Shown in pieces: positions 55,555 to 64,000 of a stretch of 64,000 bases of DNA (its first letter is position 1; the number at the start of each line of letters is the position of its first letter). Below the pieces are notes generated by a model, which was given only the letters and a program-made list of their open reading frames with translations, made no database searches and was not told the DNA's origin. Made by a program: the position numbers and the translations under genes. This DNA comes from Schlesneria sphaerica (GTDB taxonomy: Bacteria > Planctomycetota > Planctomycetia > Planctomycetales > Planctomycetaceae), in NCBI RefSeq assembly GCF_044336245.1, contig NZ_CP172346.1:3100001-3164000 (forward strand), written 5' to 3'.

Positions 55555-56967
55555 TTAAATATCGACCTTGTGCGCCGCCGATGTCTCCACCGGTTCGGAA
55601 AGGATCGAGTCGACGGCGGCGAAAAGCCGCTGATTGAAGTCGGGAAGCTCGAGTTGATCGACGACTTGCCGGGCTTGCTCCGCGAATCGGGGTGAGTCCT
55701 TCAGGCGTCGGAGAGCCGCCACGAGTCGAGACACACTCAGGCGACGCGAAGAAACCACGACACCACACCCCAGTTCGGCGACCCGACGGGCATTATCCGG
55801 CTGGTCATGAGCAAACGGAACCAGAATCTGGGGACGTCCCGAGGCCAGTGCCTGACTGGTCGTCCCCACTCCACACTGATGGACGACGATCTCTGCCCGA
55901 GGAAACAACCCTGAAAAAGGTTCATAATCCGAAACGTGTACGTTCGGATCCGACATCGCTGCGGCGGGAACGCGATGCGGATTTTTTCCGACCAGCAGGA
56001 CAGCCCGCATCCCCAGCTTCTTCACCGCCTGATAGGCCACTTCATAATAGTTTGTCTGCATTCGCACGACCGCTGACCCCAGCGTGAACACGACAGGAGC
56101 ATCCCCCGCGTCGAGAAATCGTCTCAGCCCCTCGGAGATGTCGCGGGTCGTCTCTTCATCAAACAGAGGAAACCCGACGTGATGCACGTTCCCGGGCCAG
56201 TCCGGCTTTGCCGAGGCGAACGAGCGAGGGAACAACGCCAGTGTGCCATAAGGCGAAAACCCCTCCGTCAGCATATTGACGGTCGAAGCTGGCAGCCCGA
56301 TCCGTGCGCGCAGGGCTCCGATCGGCTTCTGCCAGGGGATCGTCGCTTTCGCCATCAGGTCCAGCAACCCGCGCATGAAACGCGGACCGAGAAACTTGAG
56401 ACGAGGAAGAATCGTCAGAAAACCGAGTGCGGGGGGATCGTATGCAGAAAAGAAAATGGATGGCTGCAGCGCGGTCGATATCCAGGGAATCCGCAACTCT
56501 TCGGCCATGATCGGCGCGGCAAAGGTAAGGACATGACTGATGATCAGGTCATGCGTCGCCGCTTCCGACTTAATCGTCTCATAGCTGGCCTCCAGATAGG
56601 GCATGATCAGCACGCGAATGATGAATTCCGACCCATGAATCGAATGATTGGCTTTCGCCGCCCACTCGTCATCGGGCCCCAATTCCTCAAACCCCGGTTT
56701 CATCGGCACGAATCGAACCCCAAGTCGCTCCACCTGATCCCGGTACTCCGGATGCGTCGCGATCGATACTTCGTCACCCCGGCTTTTGAGCGCTCTCGCC
56801 ATCGCCAGATAGGGGTGCAGATCACCGTAGGACCCGAATGTGGTCAGCAGTACTTTGCGCACTTTAGGCAACTCGACGACTTGAGGAAGTTTGAGGGAAG
56901 TCACAACGACTTCTGAGTTGATGAGCGGCATCGCCGCCGAGACTGTTCCGATTTCCGTGATCAACAC
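55555..56967 (-). CDS. GT1/MGT-type glycosyltransferase
   Basis: 470 residues. GTB-fold transferase similar to UDP-sugar-dependent and sterol/macrolide-type glycosyltransferases: LLTTFGSYGDLHPYLAMARALKSRGDEV at the N-domain, then PVVFTLGSAVV and the C-terminal donor site HQCGVGTTSQALASGRPQILVPFAHDQPDNARRV. The acceptor is unknown; lipids or small secondary metabolites are typical. The start is uncertain: GTG 56967 or ATG 56931. No Shine-Dalgarno sequence is clear at either. It stands alone between cbiM and a divergent regulator gene. Confidence 0.88.
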   Translation of the reverse strand: MLITEIGTVSAAMPLINSEVVVTSLKLPQVVELPKVRKVLLTTFGSYGDLHPYLAMARALKSRGDEVSIATHPEYRDQVERLGVRFVPMKPGFEELGPDDEWAAKANHSIHGSEFIIRVLIMPYLEASYETIKSEAATHDLIISHVLTFAAPIMAEELRIPWISTALQPSIFFSAYDPPALGFLTILPRLKFLGPRFMRGLLDLMAKATIPWQKPIGALRARIGLPASTVNMLTEGFSPYGTLALFPRSFASAKPDWPGNVHHVGFPLFDEETTRDISEGLRRFLDAGDAPVVFTLGSAVVRMQTNYYEVAYQAVKKLGMRAVLLVGKNPHRVPAAAMSDPNVHVSDYEPFSGLFPRAEIVVHQCGVGTTSQALASGRPQILVPFAHDQPDNARRVAELGCGVVVSSRRLSVSRLVAALRRLKDSPRFAEQARQVVDQLELPDFNQRLFAAVDSILSEPVETSAAHKVDI

Positions 56968-57190
56968 GTTCTAACCGAATGCCGGTCCGAAAAGAAAATG
57001 TGGTGGCACGGTCACGGCGCTGGGGAACCTCGGGTGAGACCACTCTCTATGGGGGCGTGACAGGCATGGAGGACGTCCATACAGGCCTGGTTTCGACCAC
57101 GGAAATTCTTCGTAAGTCTTCGCGTGAGCGGAAGAATCGTTCAATTGCAAGATCAAAAAGGCATGGTATCAATGTTCACTTCCGGAAGCA

Positions 57191-57223
57191 CGAAATGCGG
57201 ATAATGCCCATTGCGGCATTTCG
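57191..57223 (+). repeat. inverted repeat upstream of the response-regulator gene
   Basis: CGAAATGC (57191-57198) and GCATTTCG (57216-57223) are perfect inverted arms with a 17-nt centre. It lies about 115 nt before the TTG start, in the 372-bp gap 56968-57339 between divergent genes. It could be an operator or an RNA hairpin. I saw no other gene in that gap. Confidence 0.4.
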
Positions 57224-57339
57224 ATTTCTCTGATATCAATCGGTCCTTCCAGCGAAGGTTTCGGCTCGCCATTCCAAGGATTGGAACTGCGTCGGCCCGG
57301 TGACATGGATGCCACCCGGTTGGGCAAGGAGATAGCCCG

Positions 57340-58731
57340 TTGACTGTTGCCTCAACACAAAAGTTGCGTGTGTTGTTCGTTGATGACGAACAAGCCATTC
57401 GCGACGTGATGAAAATTGAACTTCCTCGCATGGGACACGATGTTGTCATGTGTGAGGATGGACACGCCGCTCTGAAGGCACTCGACAAGCAGGCCTTTGA
57501 TGCGGCCATCGTTGACCTGCGAATGCCAGGTCTCAGCGGATGGGATGTCATCGAACACATCAAAAAGGTCTCGCCAGAGACGGAAGTGATTATCAGCACC
57601 GGCCACGGAGATATGGATGCTGCCATTCAAGGCATCCGCCTGGGGGCATATGACTTCCTCCGTAAACCCTGGAAAATGGCCGAGATTGCGGCCTCGCTAA
57701 AGCGTGTCGCCGAAAAACGAACGCTCACCAACAAGACAATCGCTCTCGAAAGTCGGCTGAAAGCCGTCGAAGGCTCGCCAGATCTGATTGGCCATTCGCC
57801 TCCGATGCTGCGAGTCAAAAAGCTCTGCGAAAAGATCGCCCCCACGGATTCCAGCGTCCTGATCCAGGGCGAAACGGGAACCGGTAAGGAACTGGTGGCT
57901 CGTCGGATTCACGACCTCAGCCAGCGAGCCAATATGCCGTTCGTGCCCGTCAACTGCGGTGCACTGGCCGAGAATCTCGTCGAAAGTGAACTCTTCGGAC
58001 ACGGCAAAGGTGCCTACACAGGTGCCGAGAAGTCTCGAAAAGGACTGATCGAAGTCGCCAACGGGGGAACGCTGTTCCTCGACGAATTCGGGGAACTCGA
58101 TAAGTCGATGCAGGTCAAGCTGCTGCGATTCCTTGAATCGGGCGAAGTCCGACGGGTCGGTGAAAACGAAGCCTTCCACGTCGACGTCCGAGTTGTCTGT
58201 GCAACGAATCGCAATATCCAGAAGATGGTTGCTGAAGGACTCTTCCGCGAAGACCTTTACTTCCGCATCAATACATTCGAAATTCCCCTGCCGCCGCTGC
58301 GCGAACGTCGGGATGACATTCCCGAACTCGCACGGACTCTGATCTCACGCTATCTCAAACGCCGCGATATCCCCGAGTCGATTCTGTCGGCCGAGGCGAT
58401 TACCGTGCTCAAGCAGCACGACTGGCCCGGGAACGTGCGAGAACTGGCGAACGCCCTGGAACGAGCACTCATCATGTCGGATGGCGTCACCATCCGGCCC
58501 GAGGATCTTCCCTCTCACCTGCACCGGTATATCGACGCACCGCAGACGCTGCCTGTCTCGGCCGCGGTCCAGTCCTCGCCGAAAACCCTGCGGGAAATCG
58601 AGATGGACATGATCTACAAGGCGCTCGACAAGTATCAAGGAGACAAGCCGAAGGCGGCTGCTGAACTCGGTATCGCCCTGAAGACGTTGTACAACAAACT
58701 GAACGCCGACCAGACGCGAGCGGCAGGCTGA
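57340..58731 (+). CDS. sigma54-dependent response regulator (NtrC family)
   Basis: 463 residues: receiver domain (1-120) with acidic pocket DD15-16, phospho-acceptor Asp59 in VDLRMPG and Lys109; AAA domain (about 148-385) with Walker A GETGTGKE (177-184), the sigma54-contact loop GAYTGA (224-229, Tyr instead of the usual Phe), and a C-terminal Fis-type helix-turn-helix (DKPKAAAELGIALKTLYNKL). TTG 57340 is the start, because AAGGAG lies 8 nt upstream and no ATG fits. No sensor kinase is adjacent, so the partner is elsewhere. Target genes cannot be inferred from the window. Confidence 0.94.
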   Translation: MTVASTQKLRVLFVDDEQAIRDVMKIELPRMGHDVVMCEDGHAALKALDKQAFDAAIVDLRMPGLSGWDVIEHIKKVSPETEVIISTGHGDMDAAIQGIRLGAYDFLRKPWKMAEIAASLKRVAEKRTLTNKTIALESRLKAVEGSPDLIGHSPPMLRVKKLCEKIAPTDSSVLIQGETGTGKELVARRIHDLSQRANMPFVPVNCGALAENLVESELFGHGKGAYTGAEKSRKGLIEVANGGTLFLDEFGELDKSMQVKLLRFLESGEVRRVGENEAFHVDVRVVCATNRNIQKMVAEGLFREDLYFRINTFEIPLPPLRERRDDIPELARTLISRYLKRRDIPESILSAEAITVLKQHDWPGNVRELANALERALIMSDGVTIRPEDLPSHLHRYIDAPQTLPVSAAVQSSPKTLREIEMDMIYKALDKYQGDKPKAAAELGIALKTLYNKLNADQTRAAG

Positions 58732-58810
58732 TTCTGTCAAGGCGACTGGCACAGCCACAAATGGGGGGCATCACCTTCACCGGGATGCCCTCAGGCACCC
58801 AAGCCCCCCC

Positions 58811-59545
58811 TCAGTCCCGAGGTTCATCCTCGAAGGGATGCAGGAAACCGATTCGCTTGTCCTTGGGTAACGCGTCGAGCAGATGTTCAGCGATGTGGAA
58901 GTCGTCCTGTGTGGTGATTTTCAGGTTCAGAGGTGACCCCGGCACGACTTTGACTGTCGCTCCGAACCGCTCTACTAATTCCGCCTCGTCTGTCGGCTGA
59001 TACGACCCACGTTGAGCGTAGGCGTCGAGCAAAAGTTGACGCCGAAACACCTGCGGGGTCTGTGCTGCCCAGAGATGAGCACGCGACACTGTCTGCTGGA
59101 TACTGTGATCTTCACCGACCCGCTTCAGCGTACTGGTCACGGGGTTTGCGAGTATTGCCGCGTCATGCTTTTCAGCGGCGGCGAAGACTTCGTCAATCCA
59201 CTGTTTGACAATCAATGGTCTGGCCGCATCGTGGACCGCGACGAAATCCACATCGGCCCGTACCCGAGCCAGCCCGCGCTCGACTGAGTCAGCCCGCTCG
59301 GCTCCCCCCGTTACGACCTCGATGTCCATGAACGCCAGGTTAGCGCGAAACTTCTCTTTGAATGATTCGAGATCCTCAGGGGAAACGACAATGATCGTTT
59401 GAACGACGTCGCCGCGGTTCACAAACTGTTCGGCCGTCCGCACCCAGACAGGGCGACCTTTCAGCTCGACAAAAACCTTTCTGCGCTGTTTTGAGAACCG
59501 GCTGCTTTTCCCGGCAGCGGGCAGAATCACAGCAAATTTGGGCAT
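58811..59545 (-). CDS. ispD: 2-C-methyl-D-erythritol 4-phosphate cytidylyltransferase
   Basis: 244 residues. Third step of the non-mevalonate isoprenoid pathway, joining CTP and MEP. VILPAAGKSSRF with the Gly-rich nucleotide loop, VFVELKGRPV, the VHDAARPLI motif, and late TDEAELVERFG are characteristic. The C-terminal part is slightly extended. It is convergent with the response-regulator gene, and the small gap 58732-58810 holds a weak GGGCATC/GATGCCC pairing. ispF is not adjacent. Confidence 0.94.
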   Translation of the reverse strand: MPKFAVILPAAGKSSRFSKQRRKVFVELKGRPVWVRTAEQFVNRGDVVQTIIVVSPEDLESFKEKFRANLAFMDIEVVTGGAERADSVERGLARVRADVDFVAVHDAARPLIVKQWIDEVFAAAEKHDAAILANPVTSTLKRVGEDHSIQQTVSRAHLWAAQTPQVFRRQLLLDAYAQRGSYQPTDEAELVERFGATVKVVPGSPLNLKITTQDDFHIAEHLLDALPKDKRIGFLHPFEDEPRD

Positions 59546-59804
59546 GATGAACTCGAAGGCTTCGGGAAGGTCAAAAGCAAATAGATCTGACGAGTTCCTT
59601 TATTCTAGGAAGAATCGGACAGCGCACAACCGGTGACGCTCCGCCAGATCAATGTCGACGGCCCCATTTACGGCCGCGCAGGACGCTTCGATCAAAGTGA
59701 TAGACTCAGACGGAATCCGGGCGTTATACTGACGCGAGTAACAGACAACAGGTCACTCGTTGCCGTTCTCACCTTTCCCTTTCATTGGAATTCGAGGTGC
59801 ATTC

Positions 59805-60128
59805 ATGGCTCTGTTTGAAATCGAGACCGACGCACACATCATGATCGCCTGGGCTGAAGATCAGGCAGGCGCTGAAGCCATTACCCTGTCGAACTACCCG
59901 GAAGACCACATCAAGCGCATTGCCCGACGTCCCCACGATGTCTGGGTGATTTCAAAAAGATTGCTCGGGATCGAAGGAACGGGAGAACCGTGTGACAGAG
60001 CACGGGATTGCCTGAGTCGTTCACACGGCGACAAAGTCCACGCCATCCGGTTATACATGCACGACACCGGAACGGACCTGCACGAAGCTCAACGGGTCAT
60101 TGAAACAAACATGTCATTAGGATGGTGA
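59805..60128 (+). CDS. hypothetical protein, 107 residues
   Basis: Not recognised. GAGGTG lies about 6 nt before ATG 59805. The sequence (MALFEIETDAHIMIAWAEDQAGAEAITLSNYPEDHIKRI, later DVWVISKRLLGIEG and CDRARDCLSRSHGDKVHAIRLYMHDTG) looks like a compact alpha/beta domain with no signal peptide or membrane helix. It is divergent from ispD and closed by a hairpin at 60159-60182. Confidence 0.72.
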   Translation: MALFEIETDAHIMIAWAEDQAGAEAITLSNYPEDHIKRIARRPHDVWVISKRLLGIEGTGEPCDRARDCLSRSHGDKVHAIRLYMHDTGTDLHEAQRVIETNMSLGW

Positions 60129-60158
60129 GTTGAACCGATCACGTCATACTGCTGCCTG

Positions 60159-60182
60159 GCCCTCTCGCTCCCTCGAGAGGGC
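60159..60182 (+). terminator. hairpin between convergent genes
   Basis: GCCCTCTCG/CGAGAGGGC perfect 9-bp stem with a 6-nt loop. It lies between a plus-strand gene and the convergent TelA-like gene and lacks a clear U tract, so termination is likely but unproven. Confidence 0.6.
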
Positions 60183-60222
60183 GTTCTGCATGCCGTTGAC
60201 CTGACAACTTAGTTCACAGCTC

Positions 60223-61464
60223 TCACTTCGTCTGCTCAAGCTTTCGGGCTGAACCTGGTGCTTCGAACTTGAGCACGGTCTCTTGAAAGCGTCTTTTTCC
60301 TTCTTCGACGACGCGCCTGATTTCCTGAGCACTCTGCTCACTCTCACGTCGCAGTTCTGCGATCATCTCGATCGATTCGATCTGGTAATCCGAGATCGCA
60401 GTGACAAGTTTCTCGACCGATTCAGGGCGGATCGTCGAACCGTAACCCGCTTTGATGGCGGCTCGTTCCAGTTCCCGGCCCAGCTCCGCCACATCCTCGA
60501 GCCCCTTGTTGACCCCTTCTTTCATCGCCTCGGTCGACTTCGTCGCTTCGTTTAAACCTTGTTGCGAGGTATAGACCGTCCCCAGAATCGTGAAGACGTG
60601 CTCATTGGTCGTAAAGAAGGTGACCGAGCGGCGATAGACCTGATCCTTGACATCATGTGTCTGTTTGAGCTTGGTCACAAGCGTTTCACCGACGTCATAA
60701 CCGACACTCAGGTTCTCGGCGATATCTTTAAGTAATTGATAGGTACGATCTTCTTTTTCGAACGCGTAGCGCGCTTCGTCGCGGGTGAGTTCCAGCTTTG
60801 AACGCTTACCCGGTTCCTCATTCACTGCGGCAGTCACCGCTTCCTGAGCCTCGGAAAGAGCCTCCTGGGCCTTCAGCAGCTTCGGAGTATGCTCATCGAG
60901 AACTTCACGGGCAAGGACTTCGGCTTGCTTCAACGCGAAGCGAAAGTCGATGTAGGCGTCCATAATCGCCTCTTCCCGCAGCAACTGGTCTTTCGTATCA
61001 ACCGAAACACTCTTGTAGAGTTCTGCGATCTTCTCGAAACGAGCGGAAGGAGTACCGCGACGCAGACGCATCCAGAGGTTCTGTGCTCTCTCGGGAATGC
61101 TGAACCTGCCGTCGTCCAGTTGCCGAATCAGCATCTTCGAATCTTCGCGGATCGAATCGAACATCTGCGTAATTTCGAGATAGCGAGTCCCGATGTTGAT
61201 GCTCTCAACATTGTCACGCACGAGCTGGTTGAACGTGCTCATATGCTGAATGGTCTTGGCAATCGCCAGCACCTTGGGTTCGTCGACGTCTTTCACTTCG
61301 TCCAGCATTTTGACGAGTTCGGTCGGTTCATTGGACGTGGCGACACCGAACTTTTTCAGCGCACCGACGGCTCTGTCCAGGTAGACCTGGATTCCCGCAG
61401 GCATGGCGGGAATGACTTCAGTGGTGGTGTCACTACGACTACCTTGAGAAGACGATTTGGCCAT
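60223..61464 (-). CDS. TelA-like coiled-coil protein (toxic anion resistance family)
   Basis: 413 residues with no membrane segment, mostly helical and rich in Glu, Lys and Ala. The central SIPERAQNLWMRLRRG, AYIDFRFALKQAEVLAREVLDEH and C-terminal TILGTVYTSQQGLNEATKSTEAMKEGVNKGLEDVAELG regions are similar to TelA-like proteins. That family was named for tellurite resistance, but many members occur in contexts of cell-envelope stress with TerD-type proteins. None of the ter genes are in the window. The resemblance is moderate, so the assignment is tentative. Confidence 0.68.
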   Translation of the reverse strand: MAKSSSQGSRSDTTTEVIPAMPAGIQVYLDRAVGALKKFGVATSNEPTELVKMLDEVKDVDEPKVLAIAKTIQHMSTFNQLVRDNVESINIGTRYLEITQMFDSIREDSKMLIRQLDDGRFSIPERAQNLWMRLRRGTPSARFEKIAELYKSVSVDTKDQLLREEAIMDAYIDFRFALKQAEVLAREVLDEHTPKLLKAQEALSEAQEAVTAAVNEEPGKRSKLELTRDEARYAFEKEDRTYQLLKDIAENLSVGYDVGETLVTKLKQTHDVKDQVYRRSVTFFTTNEHVFTILGTVYTSQQGLNEATKSTEAMKEGVNKGLEDVAELGRELERAAIKAGYGSTIRPESVEKLVTAISDYQIESIEMIAELRRESEQSAQEIRRVVEEGKRRFQETVLKFEAPGSARKLEQTK

Positions 61465-61656
61465 AGTCCAATTACCCTTCTGGAGATTGAGAGACAGTCC
61501 GATGGACGGCTTTGAAGGTGAAAGGAAGAGAGAGGTGCCGTATCGATGCCGCTCTAATCTACCAACCTGAAAATGCGATCGCGACCCTCTCCAGCGACAG
61601 ATTCCACCCTGTGTTTACCCGGCCTGGCCATACTTCTGCGCCGCGCTAGAGGTCGC

Positions 61657-62040
61657 TCAGGTCGTGCCGAACAGCGTATTGAGCCAGTTCCAGAGCGGCG
61701 GCCCCAGAATCAGCAGACCAATGACGATGGCTGTCAAACTGAGGATCAGCACCCCTGCGGCGGCGACGTCTTTGGCCACTTTCGCTTGAGCGTGCCATTC
61801 GGGAGAGAGCAGATCGACGATTGCTTCGACAGTCGTATTGATCGTTTCGGCTGCCAGCACACCCCCGATGATCAACACCAGCAGACTGAGTCGCGCCGTA
61901 TCCAGCCCCAGTCCCCCCGCAACGAGAAGTACAAGGGTCCCCGCGACCAGATGAATTTTCGCATTTCGCTGGGTTCGGACGGTGTAAACCAGCCCGTCCC
62001 ATGCGTGTGAGACACTGCGGAAAAACCCGGGTTGCTTCAC
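61657..62040 (-). CDS. dgkA: diacylglycerol kinase / undecaprenol kinase family protein
   Basis: 127 residues with three membrane helices. WDGLVYTVRTQRNAKIHL, LAAETINTTVEAIVDL and AKVAKDVAAAGVLIL carry the active-site Glu, Asn and Asp/Lys of the prokaryotic DgkA family, which recycles diacylglycerol or phosphorylates undecaprenol at the inner membrane. The start GTG 62040 has AGGAG about 10 nt upstream; the longer frame upstream reads like non-coding sequence. Which lipid is used cannot be told. Confidence 0.92.
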   Translation of the reverse strand: MKQPGFFRSVSHAWDGLVYTVRTQRNAKIHLVAGTLVLLVAGGLGLDTARLSLLVLIIGGVLAAETINTTVEAIVDLLSPEWHAQAKVAKDVAAAGVLILSLTAIVIGLLILGPPLWNWLNTLFGTT

Positions 62041-62412
62041 GTAACGTCGACTCCTGCAGCGTCCAATTCGCGCGATCGCCCTGATCCGTGAACGGCATCG
62101 GATACTGGCTGGCACCAAGACGTCATAATTAACCAAGTCCCCGGAGAAATTGAAACGGCAGCGGGCAGGGTGAGCGGCTGTTGTAACGCGAGGTCGAAAT
62201 CCGCCGCAGTGAAGAGACCCTCGCATCGCAAGCGGACACGACACGTCCGTCTCCGGGCCAAAATTCCCCCGCATTCGTCGGTTCGGAATCAGTTTCTTTC
62301 ACGGAGAGACCAGCATCCACAGAGTTAGTAGCCGAAATGGGCTGCGCCAACTACGATGCACAAGACTCGTTTTCAAAAACGTCAATTTTCGCACCCGTTT
62401 AGTACGACGAAC
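62041..62412 (+). other. gap between divergent dgkA and mqnE
   Basis: 372 bp with no gene I can support. It must contain both promoters, but no convincing pair of boxes was found. Confidence 0.45.
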
Positions 62413-63534
62413 ATGACCGAAGACATTCTGTTACGCATTCAACGCAAAGTGGACAACTCAGAGAGAATCACTCCCGAAGAGGGTCTGTACCTCGACGAGC
62501 ATGTTGATTTGATGACTCTGGGTCGCCTGGCAAACCAGATTCGCGAGCGGAAGAACGGCAACTTCGCCTACTACAACACCAACGTCCACTTGAACCCGAC
62601 GAACGTGTGCGTCTATCGCTGCCGCTTCTGCGCATTCCGGGCAGACCTGCGCGACGCCAAAGCGTACGTCTTCGACGATCAGATGCTGCGCGACCGGGTA
62701 CTCGAAGCCCGTGCGAATGGCGCAACCGAAATCCACGTCGTCGGCGGCCTGCACCACCAGAAAAAGTTCGACTGGTATTTGAATATCGTCCGGGTGCTGC
62801 ACGAAACCTGCCCCGAAATCCACATCAAGGCCTGGACGGCCGTCGAAATCGGCTGGTTCAGCTTCATCACCAAAAAGCCTGTGGAATGGGTGCTGAAGGA
62901 ACTGATCGACGCCGGGCTGGGAAGCATGCCCGGAGGTGGTGCCGAAATCTTCCATCCGGAAATCCGCGATCAGCTCTGTGAGCACAAAGCCGATTCCGTG
63001 AACTGGATCGCCATTCACCGCGCTGCACACGAACTTGGCCTGCGGTCGAATGCAACGATGCTCTATGGACACATCGAACAGGCAAAGCATCGGATCGATC
63101 ACCTGTGCCAGCTTCGCGCCCTTCAAGATGACACGAAGGGGTTCCAGACCTTCATCCCGCTGGCGTTTCATCCTGAAAACACAGGTCTCGATTCCATCCC
63201 CAAACCGACGGGAAGCATGGACCTGCGAATGATCGCCCTCTCGCGAATCATGCTGGACAACTTCGACCATATTAAAGCCTACTGGATCATGCTGGGTGAG
63301 CAGATCGCTCAGGTGGCTCTGGGATTTGGTGCCGATGACATCGACGGAACCGTGGTCCACGAAATCATCTATCACGACGCGGGAGCCAAAACGCCCGAAG
63401 GCCTGACAGTTGAGCACCTGCACCGCCTGATTCGCGAAACCGGCCGCGATCCTGTCGAACGAGACACCCTCTACCGCCGCGTGATCCGTGACGGTGCCCA
63501 GTGGAGTGTTGGCGAACCGCTGATGGCGAGTTAG
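62413..63534 (+). CDS. mqnE: aminofutalosine synthase MqnE (radical SAM)
   Basis: About 373 residues. It converts 3-(1-carboxyvinyl)oxy-benzoate and SAM to aminofutalosine in the futalosine route of menaquinone synthesis. The radical-SAM cluster CVYRCRFCAF (CxxxCxxC) follows NVHLNPTN, then GAEIFHPEIR, SNATMLYGHIE and FIPLAFHPENT are typical of MqnE and not of MqnC. ATG 62413 (MTEDILLRIQRKV) fits the family; ATG 62356 would add 19 residues. Neither has a strong ribosome site. No other mqn genes lie in the window. Confidence 0.93.
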   Translation: MTEDILLRIQRKVDNSERITPEEGLYLDEHVDLMTLGRLANQIRERKNGNFAYYNTNVHLNPTNVCVYRCRFCAFRADLRDAKAYVFDDQMLRDRVLEARANGATEIHVVGGLHHQKKFDWYLNIVRVLHETCPEIHIKAWTAVEIGWFSFITKKPVEWVLKELIDAGLGSMPGGGAEIFHPEIRDQLCEHKADSVNWIAIHRAAHELGLRSNATMLYGHIEQAKHRIDHLCQLRALQDDTKGFQTFIPLAFHPENTGLDSIPKPTGSMDLRMIALSRIMLDNFDHIKAYWIMLGEQIAQVALGFGADDIDGTVVHEIIYHDAGAKTPEGLTVEHLHRLIRETGRDPVERDTLYRRVIRDGAQWSVGEPLMAS

Positions 63535-63664
63535 ACTTTTTCGTCATCCGATCTGGCCCTTTCTCAAATCAGCCCGGAACCCGTCTGCCCAGTGCGGAAC
63601 CCCCAGCTGACATCCTTGAGAGATCGCTTGATCTCTTCCTGGTGTAGGTTTGAAAGGTTTTGCG

Positions 63665-64000
63665 ATGGCTTCGCCTGATGCGCTCCCGGGTGACGATGCG
63701 GTCTCACAGGAATCCCGCTTTACGCCCGATCAAGTCGGTGCGGCAATGGCCACGCTGAAAGCCGCCGGCGATTCCGGCGCGAGCTGGTTCTTCTGGATTG
63801 CCGGGTTGTCTCTAGTGAATTCCGCGATCAGCCATTTTGGTGGCGAGGTCCACTTCATCGTGGGACTGGCTGTCACCGCTATTGTGGATGCGATCGCTTC
63901 CGAGGTGGGACAGGCAGAGCCGGGTCTGGCGACCGCTTTCAAAATGATTGCGATTGGCATTTCCGTAGTCGTTGCCGCTGCATCAATCGGGTTTGGATTG
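63665..64000 (+). CDS. hypothetical membrane protein, cut off at right edge
   Basis: 112 residues visible, with no stop before the window end. AAAGG lies 7 nt before ATG 63665. A polar N-terminus (SPDALPGDDAVSQESRFTPDQVGAAMATLKAAG) precedes two or three hydrophobic segments (WFFWIAGLSLVNSAISHFGG, FIVGLAVTAIVDAIASEVG, FKMIAIGISVVVAAASIGFGL). I recognise no family. It follows mqnE by 130 bp on the same strand. Confidence 0.7.
   Translation, partial: MASPDALPGDDAVSQESRFTPDQVGAAMATLKAAGDSGASWFFWIAGLSLVNSAISHFGGEVHFIVGLAVTAIVDAIASEVGQAEPGLATAFKMIAIGISVVVAAASIGFGL

Noticed and set aside
57005..57025. Sigma54 promoter (TGGCAC) before the response regulator
   Set aside because: The GC element is present but the TTGC half at the required spacing is missing.

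Overview
The window looks like a chromosomal segment of a planctomycete (Planctomycetota, probably Planctomycetaceae-like). The call rests on the pooled signs: an enlarged ribosomal protein L17, no rpmD between rpsE and rplO, an exported Gfo/Idh oxidoreductase with a twin-arginine motif, a DoxX protein with a very large insert, a ceramidase-like exported hydrolase, futalosine-pathway MqnE, and frequent GTG/TTG starts with good Shine-Dalgarno sites. No rRNA, IS element, prophage, integrase or CRISPR array was seen.

Layout. (1) 1-4532: two tandem beta-ketoacyl-ACP synthases (the first cut by the window edge), an exported SGNH hydrolase, and on the minus strand a phosphate acyltransferase. (2) 4571-36857, all minus strand: one nearly unbroken information-processing super-cluster. 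In transcription order it holds tRNA-Thr(TGT), tRNA-Tyr, tRNA-Gly, tRNA-Thr(GGT), tuf, rpmG, tRNA-Trp, secE, nusG, rplKAJL, rpoBC, rpsL-rpsG-fusA, the S10 operon (rpsJ to rpsQ), the spc operon (rplN to secY and rpmJ) and the alpha operon (rpsM, rpsK, rpoA, rplQ). It closes with an intrinsic terminator. rpmD, adk, map, infA and rpsD are absent from their usual places. (3) 36913-37458: a divergent tRNA-Leu and two intrinsic terminators. (4) 37574-41723, minus: ApbE, a DoxX-type membrane protein and an exported Gfo/Idh oxidoreductase. (5) 42157-47858: an MBL-fold hydrolase, small orphan proteins, the RNase P RNA gene, a long coiled-coil membrane protein and an RpiB-like isomerase with altered active-site residues. 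(6) 48490-55317: ComM-like ATPase, ceramidase-like hydrolase, GlgC, and convergent to it a CbiM-CbiQ-CbiO cobalt/nickel uptake operon. (7) 55555-64000: glycosyltransferase, a sigma54-type response regulator, IspD, an orphan, a TelA-like coiled-coil protein, DgkA, MqnE, and a cut-off membrane protein at the right edge.

Most of the window is housekeeping. I found no convincing new defence, mobile or secretion system. The observations most worth a second look are the recycling-type (GFM2/spdEFG2-like) signature in the EF-G encoded in the str operon, the 62-nt dual-coding overlap of rpsC and rplP, the altered catalytic residues of the RpiB homologue, the DoxX protein split by a roughly 290-residue insert beside ApbE and an exported oxidoreductase, and several strong RNA hairpins at operon junctions.
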